A stretch of DNA of 64,000 nt from NCBI RefSeq assembly GCF_021390155.1, contig NZ_CP089985.1, positions 1,561,001-1,625,000 on the forward strand, read 5' to 3'. The notes below the pieces were generated by a model. It saw only the letters and a program-made list of their open reading frames with translations. It had not been told where the DNA came from and did not search any database. Of the stretch, positions 33,301-42,230 are shown piece by piece. Each line of letters begins with the position of its first letter. The stretch's first letter is position 1. The DNA is from Pseudomonas sp. HN11 (lineage in GTDB: Bacteria > Pseudomonadota > Gammaproteobacteria > Pseudomonadales > Pseudomonadaceae). The translations under genes and the position numbers were made by a program.

Positions 33301-34179
33301 ATGCGTATCGAAGTGCTTGTCGACGTCAAGACCACCCTGGGCGAAGGCCCGGTGTGGGACGCCCTGCAACAACGCTTGTATTGGATCGACAGCGCCGACG
33401 GCCGCATCCTGCGCTGCACCGACGATGGCCGCGAACTGCGCGCCTGGGAGGTGGGCCAGAAGATCGGCTCCATGGCCCTGCGCCGTGACGGCGAGTCGGC
33501 CATCGTCGCCCTGCAAAACGGCGTGCACACTCTCGACCTCAACAGTGGCGAACTCAACCTGGTCGCTGATCCGGAACCGAACCTGCCGGACAACCGCCTC
33601 AACGACGGCAAGGTCGATCGCCAAGGCCGTTTCATCTTCGGCTCCATGGACACCCAGGAAGACAACGCCAGCGCCAAGCTTTACCGCCTGGACGCCGACC
33701 TGAGCCTGCACACCCTGGACGAAGGCATCATCGTGTCCAACGGCCCGTGTTGGAGCCCGACGGGTGAAACTTTCTACTTCTGCGACACCTGGTCCGGCGA
33801 GATCTGGGCCTACGACTACGACCTGGCCACCGGCAATGTCAGCAATCGTCGCACCTTCGCCAAGGTCGACACCTCCGGCGGTGGTGCCGCCGATGGCTGC
33901 ACCGTGGATGCCGAAGGCTGTCTGTGGCAGGCGCTGGTCTACGCCGGAAAACTGGTGCGCTACACCCCCGACGGGCGCGTCGACCGCATCCTCCAGATGC
34001 CGGTGAAAAAGGTCACCAGCCTGACCTTTGGCGGACCGAACCTGGACACCCTGTTTGTGACCTCCATGGCCAAGCCGCCGCTGCCGCGTTTCCCGGCGGA
34101 CGGTCAGCAGCGCGGAGCGCTGTTCGCCATTACCGGGTTGGGCGTGCAAGGAATAGCCGAGCGACGGTTCGCCAGCTAG
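33301..34179 (+). CDS. SMP-30/gluconolactonase-family hydrolase
   Basis: A 292-residue six-bladed beta-propeller lactonase. Calcium/zinc ligands: Glu in LGEGPVWD (about 15), Asn in LNDGKVD (about 102), Asn in SNGPCWS (about 148) and Asp in ADGCTVD (about 199). All four positions are intact. AATAAGGGGATCACC precedes the ATG. It suggests that the pathway passes through a lactone, as in sugar-acid catabolism. Confidence 0.88.
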   Translation: MRIEVLVDVKTTLGEGPVWDALQQRLYWIDSADGRILRCTDDGRELRAWEVGQKIGSMALRRDGESAIVALQNGVHTLDLNSGELNLVADPEPNLPDNRLNDGKVDRQGRFIFGSMDTQEDNASAKLYRLDADLSLHTLDEGIIVSNGPCWSPTGETFYFCDTWSGEIWAYDYDLATGNVSNRRTFAKVDTSGGGAADGCTVDAEGCLWQALVYAGKLVRYTPDGRVDRILQMPVKKVTSLTFGGPNLDTLFVTSMAKPPLPRFPADGQQRGALFAITGLGVQGIAERRFAS

Positions 34180-34252
34180 CGCGTGTGTGTGACAAGGCAT
34201 ATTCCTTCGCAACCTTATGTCAGTGCGCGCCCTCGCGCGCCTGGAGAGGCCC

Positions 34253-35575
34253 ATGACAACTATAAAAAAAGCGTCACTGCGCAGCATTCACCGGCATTCC
34301 TGGGTGTCGCTGCTGGTCTGCTGGATGATCTGGATCCTCAACGCCTACGATCGTGAGATCGTATTACGCCTGGGGCCGACCATCTCCAAGCATTTCGATT
34401 TGTCCGCCGACCAATGGGGCACCGTGGCCACGGTGGTGATGCTGGCCCTGGCGCTGCTGGATATCCCAGGCTCGATGTGGAGCGACCGTTACGGCGGCGG
34501 CTGGAAACGTGCACGCTTTCAGGTGCCGCTGGTTTTGGGTTACACCGCGATTTCGTTTCTGTCCGGCTTCAAGGCCTTGAGCGGCAACCTCGCCACCTTC
34601 ATCGCCCTGCGTGTCGGCGTCAACCTCGGCGCCGGCTGGGGCGAGCCGGTAGGGGTGAGCAATACCGCCGAATGGTGGCCGGTGGAACGTCGCGGGTTTG
34701 CCCTGGGCGCGCACCATACCGGCTACCCGATCGGCGCGATGCTCAGTGGGATTGTCGCGAGTTTTGTCATTACGGTGTTCGGCGAAGAAAACTGGCGCTA
34801 CGTGTTCTTCTTCGCCTTTGTGGTGGCGTTGCCGCTAATGATCTTCTGGGCGCGATATTCCACCGCCGAGCGCATCACCGCGCTGTACGTCGACATCGCC
34901 GCCAAAGGCATGACCCCGCCGGACAACGCTCCGGCCAGCCAGGTCAAAGGCGAAGCCTGGCGCACATTCCTCGCCACCTTATGCAACCGCAATATCGCCC
35001 TCACAGCGGGCAACACGATGCTCACCCAAGTGGTGTACATGGGCGTGAACATCGTGCTGCCGGCCTACCTCTACAACATCGCCGGGCTGTCGCTGGCCGA
35101 GTCGGCAGGGATGAGCGTGGTGTTCACCCTCACCGGCATTCTCGGGCAACTGGTGTGGCCGTCGCTGTCGGACATTATCGGCCGGCGCACCACCCTGATC
35201 ATCTGCGGGCTGTGGATGGCGGCGAGTGTGGGCGCGTTCTACTTCGCCAACACGCTGACGTTGATCATTGTCGTGCAACTGCTGTTCGGCCTGGTGGCCA
35301 ACGCGGTGTGGCCGATCTATTACGCCGTGGCCTGCGACTCGGCCGAGCCGTCGGCGACCTCTACCGCCAACGGCATCATCACCACCGCGATGTTCATCGG
35401 TGGCGGCCTGGCGCCGGTGTTGATGGGCAGCCTGATCGCCATGGGGGGCGGCTGGACCACGCTGCACGGCTACACCGTGTGTTTCTTCGTGATGGCCGGC
35501 TGCGCCTTGGGTGGCGCACTGCTGCAACTGTTTTCCCATCGCCCGCCGGCGTTGGTTGTGCAACTCGACTCCTAG
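34253..35575 (+). CDS. MFS transporter, ACS-like
   Basis: A 440-residue, 12-helix MFS protein (start ATG 34253 with GGAGAG 7-8 bases upstream; the frame is open from 34217). Helix 1 is LVCWMIWILNAYDREIVLRL, loop 2-3 has MWSDRYGGGWKR, and a large cytoplasmic loop separates the halves. It resembles organic-anion (hexuronate/phthalate) importers. It follows the lactonase by 73 bases and precedes a second MFS gene, so one of them imports the pathway substrate. Confidence 0.82.
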   Translation: MTTIKKASLRSIHRHSWVSLLVCWMIWILNAYDREIVLRLGPTISKHFDLSADQWGTVATVVMLALALLDIPGSMWSDRYGGGWKRARFQVPLVLGYTAISFLSGFKALSGNLATFIALRVGVNLGAGWGEPVGVSNTAEWWPVERRGFALGAHHTGYPIGAMLSGIVASFVITVFGEENWRYVFFFAFVVALPLMIFWARYSTAERITALYVDIAAKGMTPPDNAPASQVKGEAWRTFLATLCNRNIALTAGNTMLTQVVYMGVNIVLPAYLYNIAGLSLAESAGMSVVFTLTGILGQLVWPSLSDIIGRRTTLIICGLWMAASVGAFYFANTLTLIIVVQLLFGLVANAVWPIYYAVACDSAEPSATSTANGIITTAMFIGGGLAPVLMGSLIAMGGGWTTLHGYTVCFFVMAGCALGGALLQLFSHRPPALVVQLDS

Positions 35576-35630
35576 AACAACACCGATGCGCCTCCCAGCC
35601 CGGCTGGCGGGGCGCCAAGAGGAATTGCCG

Positions 35631-36947
35631 ATGACTACCGCCACCTCCGCCCGCACACCGCAGGCGTTGAATAAACTGATGTTCGTCAAGTTGATGCCCT
35701 TGCTGATCATCGCCTACATCCTGAGCTTCCTGGACCGCACCAACATCGCCCTGGCCAAGCATCACCTGGACGTCGACCTGGGCATTTCCGCCGCGGCGTA
35801 CGGGTTGGGCGCGGGGCTGTTTTTCCTGACCTATGCGCTGTCGGAAATCCCCAGCAACCTGATCATGCACAAGGTCGGCGCGCGGTTCTGGATCGCGCGG
35901 ATCATGGTGACCTGGGGCCTGATTTCGGCGGCCATGGCGTTTGTACAGGGTGAGACCTCATTCTACGTGCTGCGCCTGTTGCTGGGCATTGCCGAGGCTG
36001 GTCTGTTTCCTGGGGTCATGCTCTACCTGACCTACTGGTTCAACCGTGAACAGCGGGCGCGGGCTACCGGTTACTTCCTGCTCGGCGTGTGCTTCGCCAA
36101 CATCATCGGCGGCCCGGTGGGCGCGGCCTTGATGCGCATGGACGGCCTGTTCGGCTGGCACGGCTGGCAGTGGATGTTCATGCTTGAGGGCTTGCCGGCG
36201 GTGGCGTTTGCCTGGGTGGTCTGGCGCAAATTGCCGGACCGTCCGAGCAAGGCGCCATGGCTGTCGGCCGAAGAAGCGCGCGGCATCGAACAGCGCATCG
36301 CCCAGGAAGCCGAAGAGGGCGCGGGCGAGGGCGGTCACTCGTTGAAAAACTGGTTGACCCCGCAAATCCTGCTGGCGATCTTTGTGTACTTCTGTCACCA
36401 GATCACTATCTATACCGTGATCTTTTTCCTGCCGAGCATCATCAGCAAGTACGGCGAACTGAGCACCATGAGCGTCGGCCTGCTGACCTCATTGCCTTGG
36501 ATCGCGGCGGCACTGGGTGCGGTGCTGATCCCACGTTTTGCCACCACGCCTGGACGTTGCCGACGATTGTTGATCACGGGCTTGTTGACCATGGCGATGG
36601 GCCTGGGCATCGCGTCGATATCGGGGCCGGTGTTCAGCCTGCTCGGTTTTTGCCTGTCGGCGGTGATGTTCTTTGTGGTGCAGTCGATCATTTTTCTGTA
36701 CCCGGCTTCGCGCCTCAAAGGCGTTGCGCTGGCGGGCGGGCTGGGCTTCGTCAACGCCTGCGGGCTACTCGGCGGGTTTGTCGGGCCGTCGGTGATGGGC
36801 GTGATCGAGCAAAGCACCGGCAATGCAATGAACGGCTTGAAGGTGATTGCGCTGGTATTGGTGGTGGCGGCCGTGGCAGCGCTGCGATTGCGCATGGGGC
36901 ATGAGCCCGAGCGTGGCGCGCAGGCCAGCGAAGCGTCCTACACGTAG
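35631..36947 (+). CDS. MFS transporter, anion:cation symporter family
   Basis: A 438-residue ACS-family carrier. LPLLIIAYILSFLDRTNIALAK in helix 1, YALSEIPSNLIMHKVGARFWI in loop 2-3 and LLLGIAEAGLFPGVMLYLTYWF in helix 4 are typical of phthalate, tartrate or galactonate permeases. GAGGAATT lies 6-8 bases before ATG 35631. Second transporter of the cluster, 55 bases after the first. Confidence 0.87.
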   Translation: MTTATSARTPQALNKLMFVKLMPLLIIAYILSFLDRTNIALAKHHLDVDLGISAAAYGLGAGLFFLTYALSEIPSNLIMHKVGARFWIARIMVTWGLISAAMAFVQGETSFYVLRLLLGIAEAGLFPGVMLYLTYWFNREQRARATGYFLLGVCFANIIGGPVGAALMRMDGLFGWHGWQWMFMLEGLPAVAFAWVVWRKLPDRPSKAPWLSAEEARGIEQRIAQEAEEGAGEGGHSLKNWLTPQILLAIFVYFCHQITIYTVIFFLPSIISKYGELSTMSVGLLTSLPWIAAALGAVLIPRFATTPGRCRRLLITGLLTMAMGLGIASISGPVFSLLGFCLSAVMFFVVQSIIFLYPASRLKGVALAGGLGFVNACGLLGGFVGPSVMGVIEQSTGNAMNGLKVIALVLVVAAVAALRLRMGHEPERGAQASEASYT

Positions 36948-37005
36948 ACGCCAGCTACGCGGCTTTCTACACTGCGGCTTGTCTTGGGGAAAGGGGCAGG
37001 CGTCG

Positions 37006-37929
37006 ATGAATCGCAATGAATTACGCAAGGCCGACATCAACCTGATGGTAGTGTTCGAAGCGCTGATGCTGGAGCGCAACGTGACGCGGGTGGCGGAGAA
37101 GCTGTTTCTCGGCCAGCCGACCATCAGTTCGGCCCTCAATCGTTTGCGTACCCTGTTCAACGACCCGCTGTTCATTCGCGTCGGCCATCGCATGGAGCCT
37201 ACGGCGCGGGCCGAGGAAATCATCCAGCATTTGTCGCCGGCCCTGGACTCGTTGTCCTCGGCCCTGAGCCTGACCCACGATTTCGACCCGTCCATCAGCA
37301 CCATGACCTTTCGCATCGGCCTGTCCGATGACGTCGAGTTCGGCCTGTTGCCACCGTTGCTGCGCGCCCTGCGCCAGGAGGCGCCGCAGGTGGTGTTCGT
37401 GGTGCAGCACGTGGACTACTGGCGTATTCCCGACCTCTTGGCGTCCGGCGACATCACCGTCGGCATCACCCAGACCCGTGGCCTGCCGGCGAATGCCAAG
37501 CGCAAGCTGCTGCGGCATATCCGCCCGCGTTTATTGCGCGCCGACGCTTCTGACACACCGCTGACCCTCGATGAATATTGCGCACGCCCCCATGTGCTGG
37601 TGTCCCACACCGCCAACGTGTCCGGGTTTGCCGATGAGTGGCTGGCGGAAATAGGCCGCAAGCGCCATGTGGTGCTGTCGGTGCCGCAATACAGCGCACT
37701 GCCGGCCTTGCTGGCCGGCACTGACCTGATTGCCAGCTTGCCGGATTACACCGCCGAGGCCATGGCCGTGTCGGGCAACCTGTTCTGTGAGCCGTTCCCG
37801 TTCGAGACGCCGACCCTGGATTTGTCCATGGTCTGGCTCAGCCATGTGGACACCGACCCCGCCGAGCGCTGGGTGCGTTCGCGGCTGGAAGCCTTTATGA
37901 GTGATCGAGGGTTGGCGACCAAAGCCTGA
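37006..37929 (+). CDS. LysR-family regulator
   Basis: A 307-residue regulator. The HTH has RNVTRVAEKLFLGQPTISSALNRLR, and the effector domain includes TFRIGLSDDVEFGLLPPLL. It is the NodD/SyrM-like subtype that starts LRKADINLMVVFEAL. It is transcribed in the same direction as the catabolic cluster, 58 bases after the second MFS gene, so it may be co-transcribed. Confidence 0.85.
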   Translation: MNRNELRKADINLMVVFEALMLERNVTRVAEKLFLGQPTISSALNRLRTLFNDPLFIRVGHRMEPTARAEEIIQHLSPALDSLSSALSLTHDFDPSISTMTFRIGLSDDVEFGLLPPLLRALRQEAPQVVFVVQHVDYWRIPDLLASGDITVGITQTRGLPANAKRKLLRHIRPRLLRADASDTPLTLDEYCARPHVLVSHTANVSGFADEWLAEIGRKRHVVLSVPQYSALPALLAGTDLIASLPDYTAEAMAVSGNLFCEPFPFETPTLDLSMVWLSHVDTDPAERWVRSRLEAFMSDRGLATKA

Positions 37930-37984
37930 AGCCTTTATCCGTGGTATATCTACGAATCTTCCTACGAAAGACTCGGAGCTATCC

Positions 37985-38371
37985 ATGCCACACCTGCATC
38001 TGGAATACACCGCCAACCTGACAGGACTCGCGGTCGAGAAAACCCTGTTGCGGCTCAACAACGTGTTGATGGTGTCTGGCCAGTTCGGCTCCGAGTTCGA
38101 TATCAAAAGCCGTGCCGTCAAGGTCGAGACGTTCCAAGTGGGCACCTCCCTCGACCCACGGGGTTTTATAGCAGTGAAACTATCGCTGCTCAGCGGGCGG
38201 TCGCCGCAGGTCAAGAAGCAGTTGTCGGAAAGCCTGCTGGCGGCCTTGCAGGATCTAGGCGACTGGCCGGAGGGCGTACAGGTTCAACTGAGTGTCTTGT
38301 TGGTAGACATGGATCGCGATTCCTATAGCAAAGGAGCAGTCGCGAGCGACAAGCTGCAAGCTTCAAGTTAA
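37985..38371 (+). CDS. hpaF: 5-carboxymethyl-2-hydroxymuconate isomerase family protein
   Basis: A 128-residue tautomerase-fold protein. MPHLHLEYTANL exposes the catalytic Pro1 after Met removal. It has the CHMI pattern, including FDIKSRAVKVETFQVG and FIAVKLSLLSGRSPQVKKQLS. CHMI works in homoprotocatechuate degradation, but no other hpa gene is present, so its role here is uncertain. The last residues (SDKLQASS) are encoded by a REP-like repeat, and the native C terminus is probably slightly shorter. Confidence 0.85.
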   Translation: MPHLHLEYTANLTGLAVEKTLLRLNNVLMVSGQFGSEFDIKSRAVKVETFQVGTSLDPRGFIAVKLSLLSGRSPQVKKQLSESLLAALQDLGDWPEGVQVQLSVLLVDMDRDSYSKGAVASDKLQASS

Positions 38372-38413
38372 AAACGTGGCGCCCCTTGCCGCTTTCAGCT
38401 TGTAGCTTGTAGC
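38349..38413. repeat. REP-like inverted repeat between convergent genes
   Basis: AAGCTGCAAGCTTCAAG (38351-38367) is complementary, with mismatches, to the CAGCTTGTAGCTTGTAG arm at 38397-38413. It encodes the last codons of both converging genes. Confidence 0.6.
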
Positions 38414-39336
38414 TGCTCCTCACACACCTTCACCACCTGCTCACGAAACCAGGTATTGGCACTGTCCAGTTCGCTGGTTTCGTTCCACTGCATCTCCAGC
38501 GTAAATCCCGGCAAACCGTTCGGTGCTTCGCAATGGCCGAATACCGGGGCTGGCGCCAGCAGTTTTTGTACGCGCCGGGGCAGGGTGACGACGAAGTCAG
38601 TGTCGGTGATCATCTTCAAGGCTGCGCTGTAGCTGTTGGCGCGGGCGATTACCTGGCGCTTATGGGCTTGGCGTGCAAGCCAGCCATCGATCATGTTGGT
38701 GTCGGAGGTCCACGGCGTAGGGAACACGTGGCGCCGTTCGACGAAGGATTGCAGGCTGAAAGCGGGCTCGCGGGGCGCAGAGCGTTTGTCGAACACACAC
38801 ACCAGGTCGTCTTCGAGCAACATCTGGGTGCGAAAGTCTTTATGGGCGCGGTGGAAGTTGGGACCGAAGCCGATCACCAGGTCGAGGCGACCTTCACGCA
38901 GGTCATCGGCGGGGATATCGGTTTCCAGCTTCTGCACGTTGACGATCACCGGCAGGTCTGCGCGGTCGAAGTGCTTGAGCAGGCGCGGCAGGATCAGTTG
39001 TTCGAAATATTCCGGCGCGCATACGTTGAATGTCACGGCCTTCTGCGTCGGATCGAAGGCCTGGCCACCGGCGTGGCATAGGTTGATGCTTTCGAGGATT
39101 TTCCGCACGTGCCCGTACATGGTGGTGGCCTTGTACGTCGGCCGCATGCCGGCCCGCGTGTTGATAAACAGCTCGTCTTCAAAACTGGTGCGCAGCTTCT
39201 TCAGGCTATAGCTCACGGTGGACTGGCTGACAAACAGCGTTTCAGACACCTCGGTAACGCTGCTCTGGTCATAGACGGCGATAAACACCATCAAGTCCTG
39301 CATATCGAGCTTTCTGAGCAAGTTACTGTTTAGCAT
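38395..39336 (-). CDS. LysR-family regulator
   Basis: A 313-residue regulator starting MLNSNLLRKLDMQDLM (ATG 39336; the frame runs to 39384). The HTH is SSVTEVSETLFVSQSTVSYSLKKLR. The effector domain has TFNVCAPEYFEQLILPRLLKHF. The C-terminal residues EEQLQATS come from the REP-like arm. Convergent with the CHMI gene; the target is not evident. Confidence 0.84.
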   Translation of the reverse strand: MLNSNLLRKLDMQDLMVFIAVYDQSSVTEVSETLFVSQSTVSYSLKKLRTSFEDELFINTRAGMRPTYKATTMYGHVRKILESINLCHAGGQAFDPTQKAVTFNVCAPEYFEQLILPRLLKHFDRADLPVIVNVQKLETDIPADDLREGRLDLVIGFGPNFHRAHKDFRTQMLLEDDLVCVFDKRSAPREPAFSLQSFVERRHVFPTPWTSDTNMIDGWLARQAHKRQVIARANSYSAALKMITDTDFVVTLPRRVQKLLAPAPVFGHCEAPNGLPGFTLEMQWNETSELDSANTWFREQVVKVCEEQLQATS

Positions 39337-39473
39337 CGGTTTCGTCCGTAAACCCGTTGTACCGAACTCAGTACAAGACAGCACAAAAGCTTAACGGAAC
39401 GAGCGTGCCAATAGAATGCTCTGTAGGGCGTTTCTATGTTTGGTGTGAGACAAATAATGTTTGCAACACGACC

Positions 39474-40661
39474 TCAGCGGATATGTCGTGCGTAATGCTT
39501 TGGGTTGAAGCGCGTAACGATCAACAGCATCACTCCGATCACCGCCGTGAGCGACCACCAGGCCCATTCGAAGCTGCCCAGTCTGTCACGGATCATCCCG
39601 GCGATCAGCGGCGACAGCCCGGCAATCAGGTAGCCGATGCCTTGCACAAATGCGGTGAGGCCACCGGCGCGGCGCGGGTTGTCCAGGTGGTCGAGGGACA
39701 GGATCAGGCTCATCGGAAACAAACCGCCGATGCCCAGGCCCAGCAGGCAAGGCCATAGCAGGCTCAGGTGTTGCGGGCTCAGGATCAGGCCGCAGAAACC
39801 AAGGATGATAAGTACCAGTAACACTGCGACCACGCCGCGCTTATCCTGGTGACGGTTGGCGATGGCGGGGGTGATCAGGCCGGACACGACTTCCAAGGCC
39901 GTCAGGAAACCCAGCAGCAGACCGGCGTTCTGCTCGCTCCACCCTTGCTCCACGTAGTACGGCGCCAGCCAGGCGAGTACGCAGGTGTAGGACGCGGTGC
40001 CGAGGCCGAAAAACACCGCGAGCAACCAGGCGCGACCGTTACCGAAAAATGATTCTTGAGGGCCAGCACCGGTTTGGGGCAGTGGCGGCAACACCGAGCG
40101 CTGGGCGTACCAGAACACCAACGCCACCAGCGCCAGAACGGCCCAGATCGCCAGGCCGATGCGCCAACTGCCGGTCTGCACCTGCACGAATGGTGCAAAT
40201 GACGCCGCCAGCGCCGCGCCGCCCATGATCGCGGTGACGTACAGGCCCATGAACAGCGAGACATTGTCACTGAACCGCGACTTGATCAGCGCCGGCATCA
40301 GCGCCTGGATCATCGCAATCCCCGCGCCGGCGGCGATGGCGCTGACAATCAACTCCAACGCCGAATCGAGGAACAACCGCGACAGCGTCGCCATGCCAAT
40401 CACCACCAGCGATATTACGATGCTGCGGTGCTCGCCAAAGCGCTTGGCCAGGCCCATGCCAAACAACATCGCCAAGCCCATGGCCATCACCGGCAACATG
40501 GTCAGCAGGGCCGCGCTGCTGAAACTTAATGGCACGTCGCCACGAATCGAGGACAACAGCGGCCCTACAGCGGCCATGGACGGGCGCAGGTTGAGGGCGA
40601 CCAGTACGACGCTGATCATCAGCCAGACGGCGGTGGTCGGTTTTGTTTGAACGGTTTCCAT
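39474..40661 (-). CDS. MFS transporter, CynX/NimT-like
   Basis: A 395-residue 12-helix protein. VLVALNLRPSMAAVGPLLSSI in helix 1 is the hallmark of the CynX/NimT branch (cyanate, 2-nitroimidazole carriers). The start ATG 40661 (METVQTKP) is preferred to an upstream start at 40718. It is the gene after the aldehyde dehydrogenase, on the same strand, 126 bases away. Probably a small-molecule exporter; the substrate is unknown. Confidence 0.82.
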   Translation of the reverse strand: METVQTKPTTAVWLMISVVLVALNLRPSMAAVGPLLSSIRGDVPLSFSSAALLTMLPVMAMGLAMLFGMGLAKRFGEHRSIVISLVVIGMATLSRLFLDSALELIVSAIAAGAGIAMIQALMPALIKSRFSDNVSLFMGLYVTAIMGGAALAASFAPFVQVQTGSWRIGLAIWAVLALVALVFWYAQRSVLPPLPQTGAGPQESFFGNGRAWLLAVFFGLGTASYTCVLAWLAPYYVEQGWSEQNAGLLLGFLTALEVVSGLITPAIANRHQDKRGVVAVLLVLIILGFCGLILSPQHLSLLWPCLLGLGIGGLFPMSLILSLDHLDNPRRAGGLTAFVQGIGYLIAGLSPLIAGMIRDRLGSFEWAWWSLTAVIGVMLLIVTRFNPKHYARHIR

Positions 40662-40787
40662 GGGACGGCCTTGAGTGAACAAGGCCGAATCAGGCCATGG
40701 GCGGGAGGAGGGGGGCAAATGAGAAAGTCGCAGGTGCTATCTAAAAATTGCAGCCAACTGACACAACCCACAGGGGGATCTTCAGTG

Positions 40788-42230
40788 TCAGACAGAACTG
40801 ATCACATGTTTGATCTCCTGAAACGCCGCCAACCCCCACGGTCCCAACTCGCGGCCGATGCTGCTCTGCTTGTAACCGCCCCACGCGGTCTGTGGGAAGA
40901 TCACTTGCGGCGCATTGATCCACACCAGCCCGGCCTGCAAGGCATTCGCCACGCGCTCGGCGGTCTCAGTATTGGCGCTGATTACACTCGCCACCAGGCC
41001 GAAATCGCTGTCATTGGCCAGAGTGATTGCCTCGGCCTCAGAGGTAAAACGTCGTACACAAAGCACCGGGCCGAAGATCTCTTCGTTCCACAATGCGCTG
41101 TTCAGCGGCACGTCGGTGAACACGGTCGGGCGAATGAAAAAGCCCTTCTGCAAATCCGCCGGGCGCTTACCGCCGCATAGCAAACGTGCGCCATCTTCAA
41201 CACCACGCTGGATATGCCCCAGCACCCGCTGATATTGCGTACGGTTGATCAGCGCACCCATTTCCACGTCATCGGCAAACGGGTCAGCGACGCGGATGCC
41301 TTCAGCCCGTGCCTGCATACGCTGCAGGAATTCATCCGCCAGGCTGTCAGCTACCAACACACGGCTGGTGGCCGAACACATCTGCCCGGCGTTGAAAAAA
41401 CCACCGCCACAGGCCAGTTCCACCGCCAGGTCCAGGTCGGCATCGGCCAACACCAGCAGGGAAGATTTGCCGCCCAGCTCCAGGCTCACGCCCTTGATGG
41501 TTTCGGCCGCGCGCTGCATCACCTGTACGCCGACCGCATTACTGCCGGTGAAGGAAATCTTCGCGACGCGGCGATCCGCCGCCAGCGGCGCGCCGACGTC
41601 CAGGCCTGTGCCGCATATCAGGTTGAATACCCCGGCAGGCAAGCCGGCCTCGGCGATAATCCGTGCCAATTGCAGCTCCGCCAATGGCGTGACTTCCGAT
41701 GGTTTGATCACCACGCAGCAACCGGCCGCCAGGGCCGGGGCGAGTTTCCACGCGGTGGTCACCATCGGGAAATTCCATGGCACGATCAGTCCGACTACGC
41801 CGCACGGCTCCCGGCGCAGGCGTGCGTTGAAGTCAGTGCCGGGCAGTTCCACCGGATGATCCTGACCAGCATCCATCGCTTCGGCCACGTTGGCGTAATA
41901 GTCGAAAGTGGCGATCACATCGTCCACATCCATCGCGGCTTCAAACAGCGGTTTGCCGTTGTTGCTCGACTGCAGGTGCATCAGTTGCTCGCGTTGCTCG
42001 CTCACGCCTCGGGCGATCTTGCGCAGCAGGGCAGCGCGATCACGACCGGTGCTTTTCGACCAGTCGATGAAGGCGGCGCTGGCGGCGTCGACCGCCTGGG
42101 TCACAGTACTCGCATCGCCGACGCTGACGCTGGCCAGAATCGCCTCGGTCGACGGGTTGATCACCTCCAGCACGGCATGCCCGGCACGCCATGCTCCATC
42201 GATATACACACCGTTCAATACCGCGCTCAT
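40788..42230 (-). CDS. NAD(P)-dependent aldehyde dehydrogenase
   Basis: A 480-residue ALDH. GVVGLIVPWNFPMVTTAWK, FTGSNAVGVQVMQ, LELGGKSSLLVLADAD (Glu) and NAGQMCSATSRV (Cys nucleophile) are intact, and EEIFGPVLCV is present. It is closest in style to betaine/aminoaldehyde dehydrogenases. ATG 42230 overlaps the aruI stop (ATGA), so the pair is co-translated. In that context it should oxidise 4-guanidinobutyraldehyde, the product of the decarboxylase, to 4-guanidinobutyrate (inference). Confidence 0.9.
   Translation of the reverse strand: MSAVLNGVYIDGAWRAGHAVLEVINPSTEAILASVSVGDASTVTQAVDAASAAFIDWSKSTGRDRAALLRKIARGVSEQREQLMHLQSSNNGKPLFEAAMDVDDVIATFDYYANVAEAMDAGQDHPVELPGTDFNARLRREPCGVVGLIVPWNFPMVTTAWKLAPALAAGCCVVIKPSEVTPLAELQLARIIAEAGLPAGVFNLICGTGLDVGAPLAADRRVAKISFTGSNAVGVQVMQRAAETIKGVSLELGGKSSLLVLADADLDLAVELACGGGFFNAGQMCSATSRVLVADSLADEFLQRMQARAEGIRVADPFADDVEMGALINRTQYQRVLGHIQRGVEDGARLLCGGKRPADLQKGFFIRPTVFTDVPLNSALWNEEIFGPVLCVRRFTSEAEAITLANDSDFGLVASVISANTETAERVANALQAGLVWINAPQVIFPQTAWGGYKQSSIGRELGPWGLAAFQEIKHVISSV

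Noticed and set aside
32596..34287. 563-residue frame antisense to the BKACE and lactonase genes
   Set aside because: His/Gly/Val-rich composition typical of antisense frames; it covers two clear genes.
34414..35634. 406-residue frame overlapping the MFS gene on the same strand
   Set aside because: Arg/His-rich shadow frame of a well-supported transporter gene.
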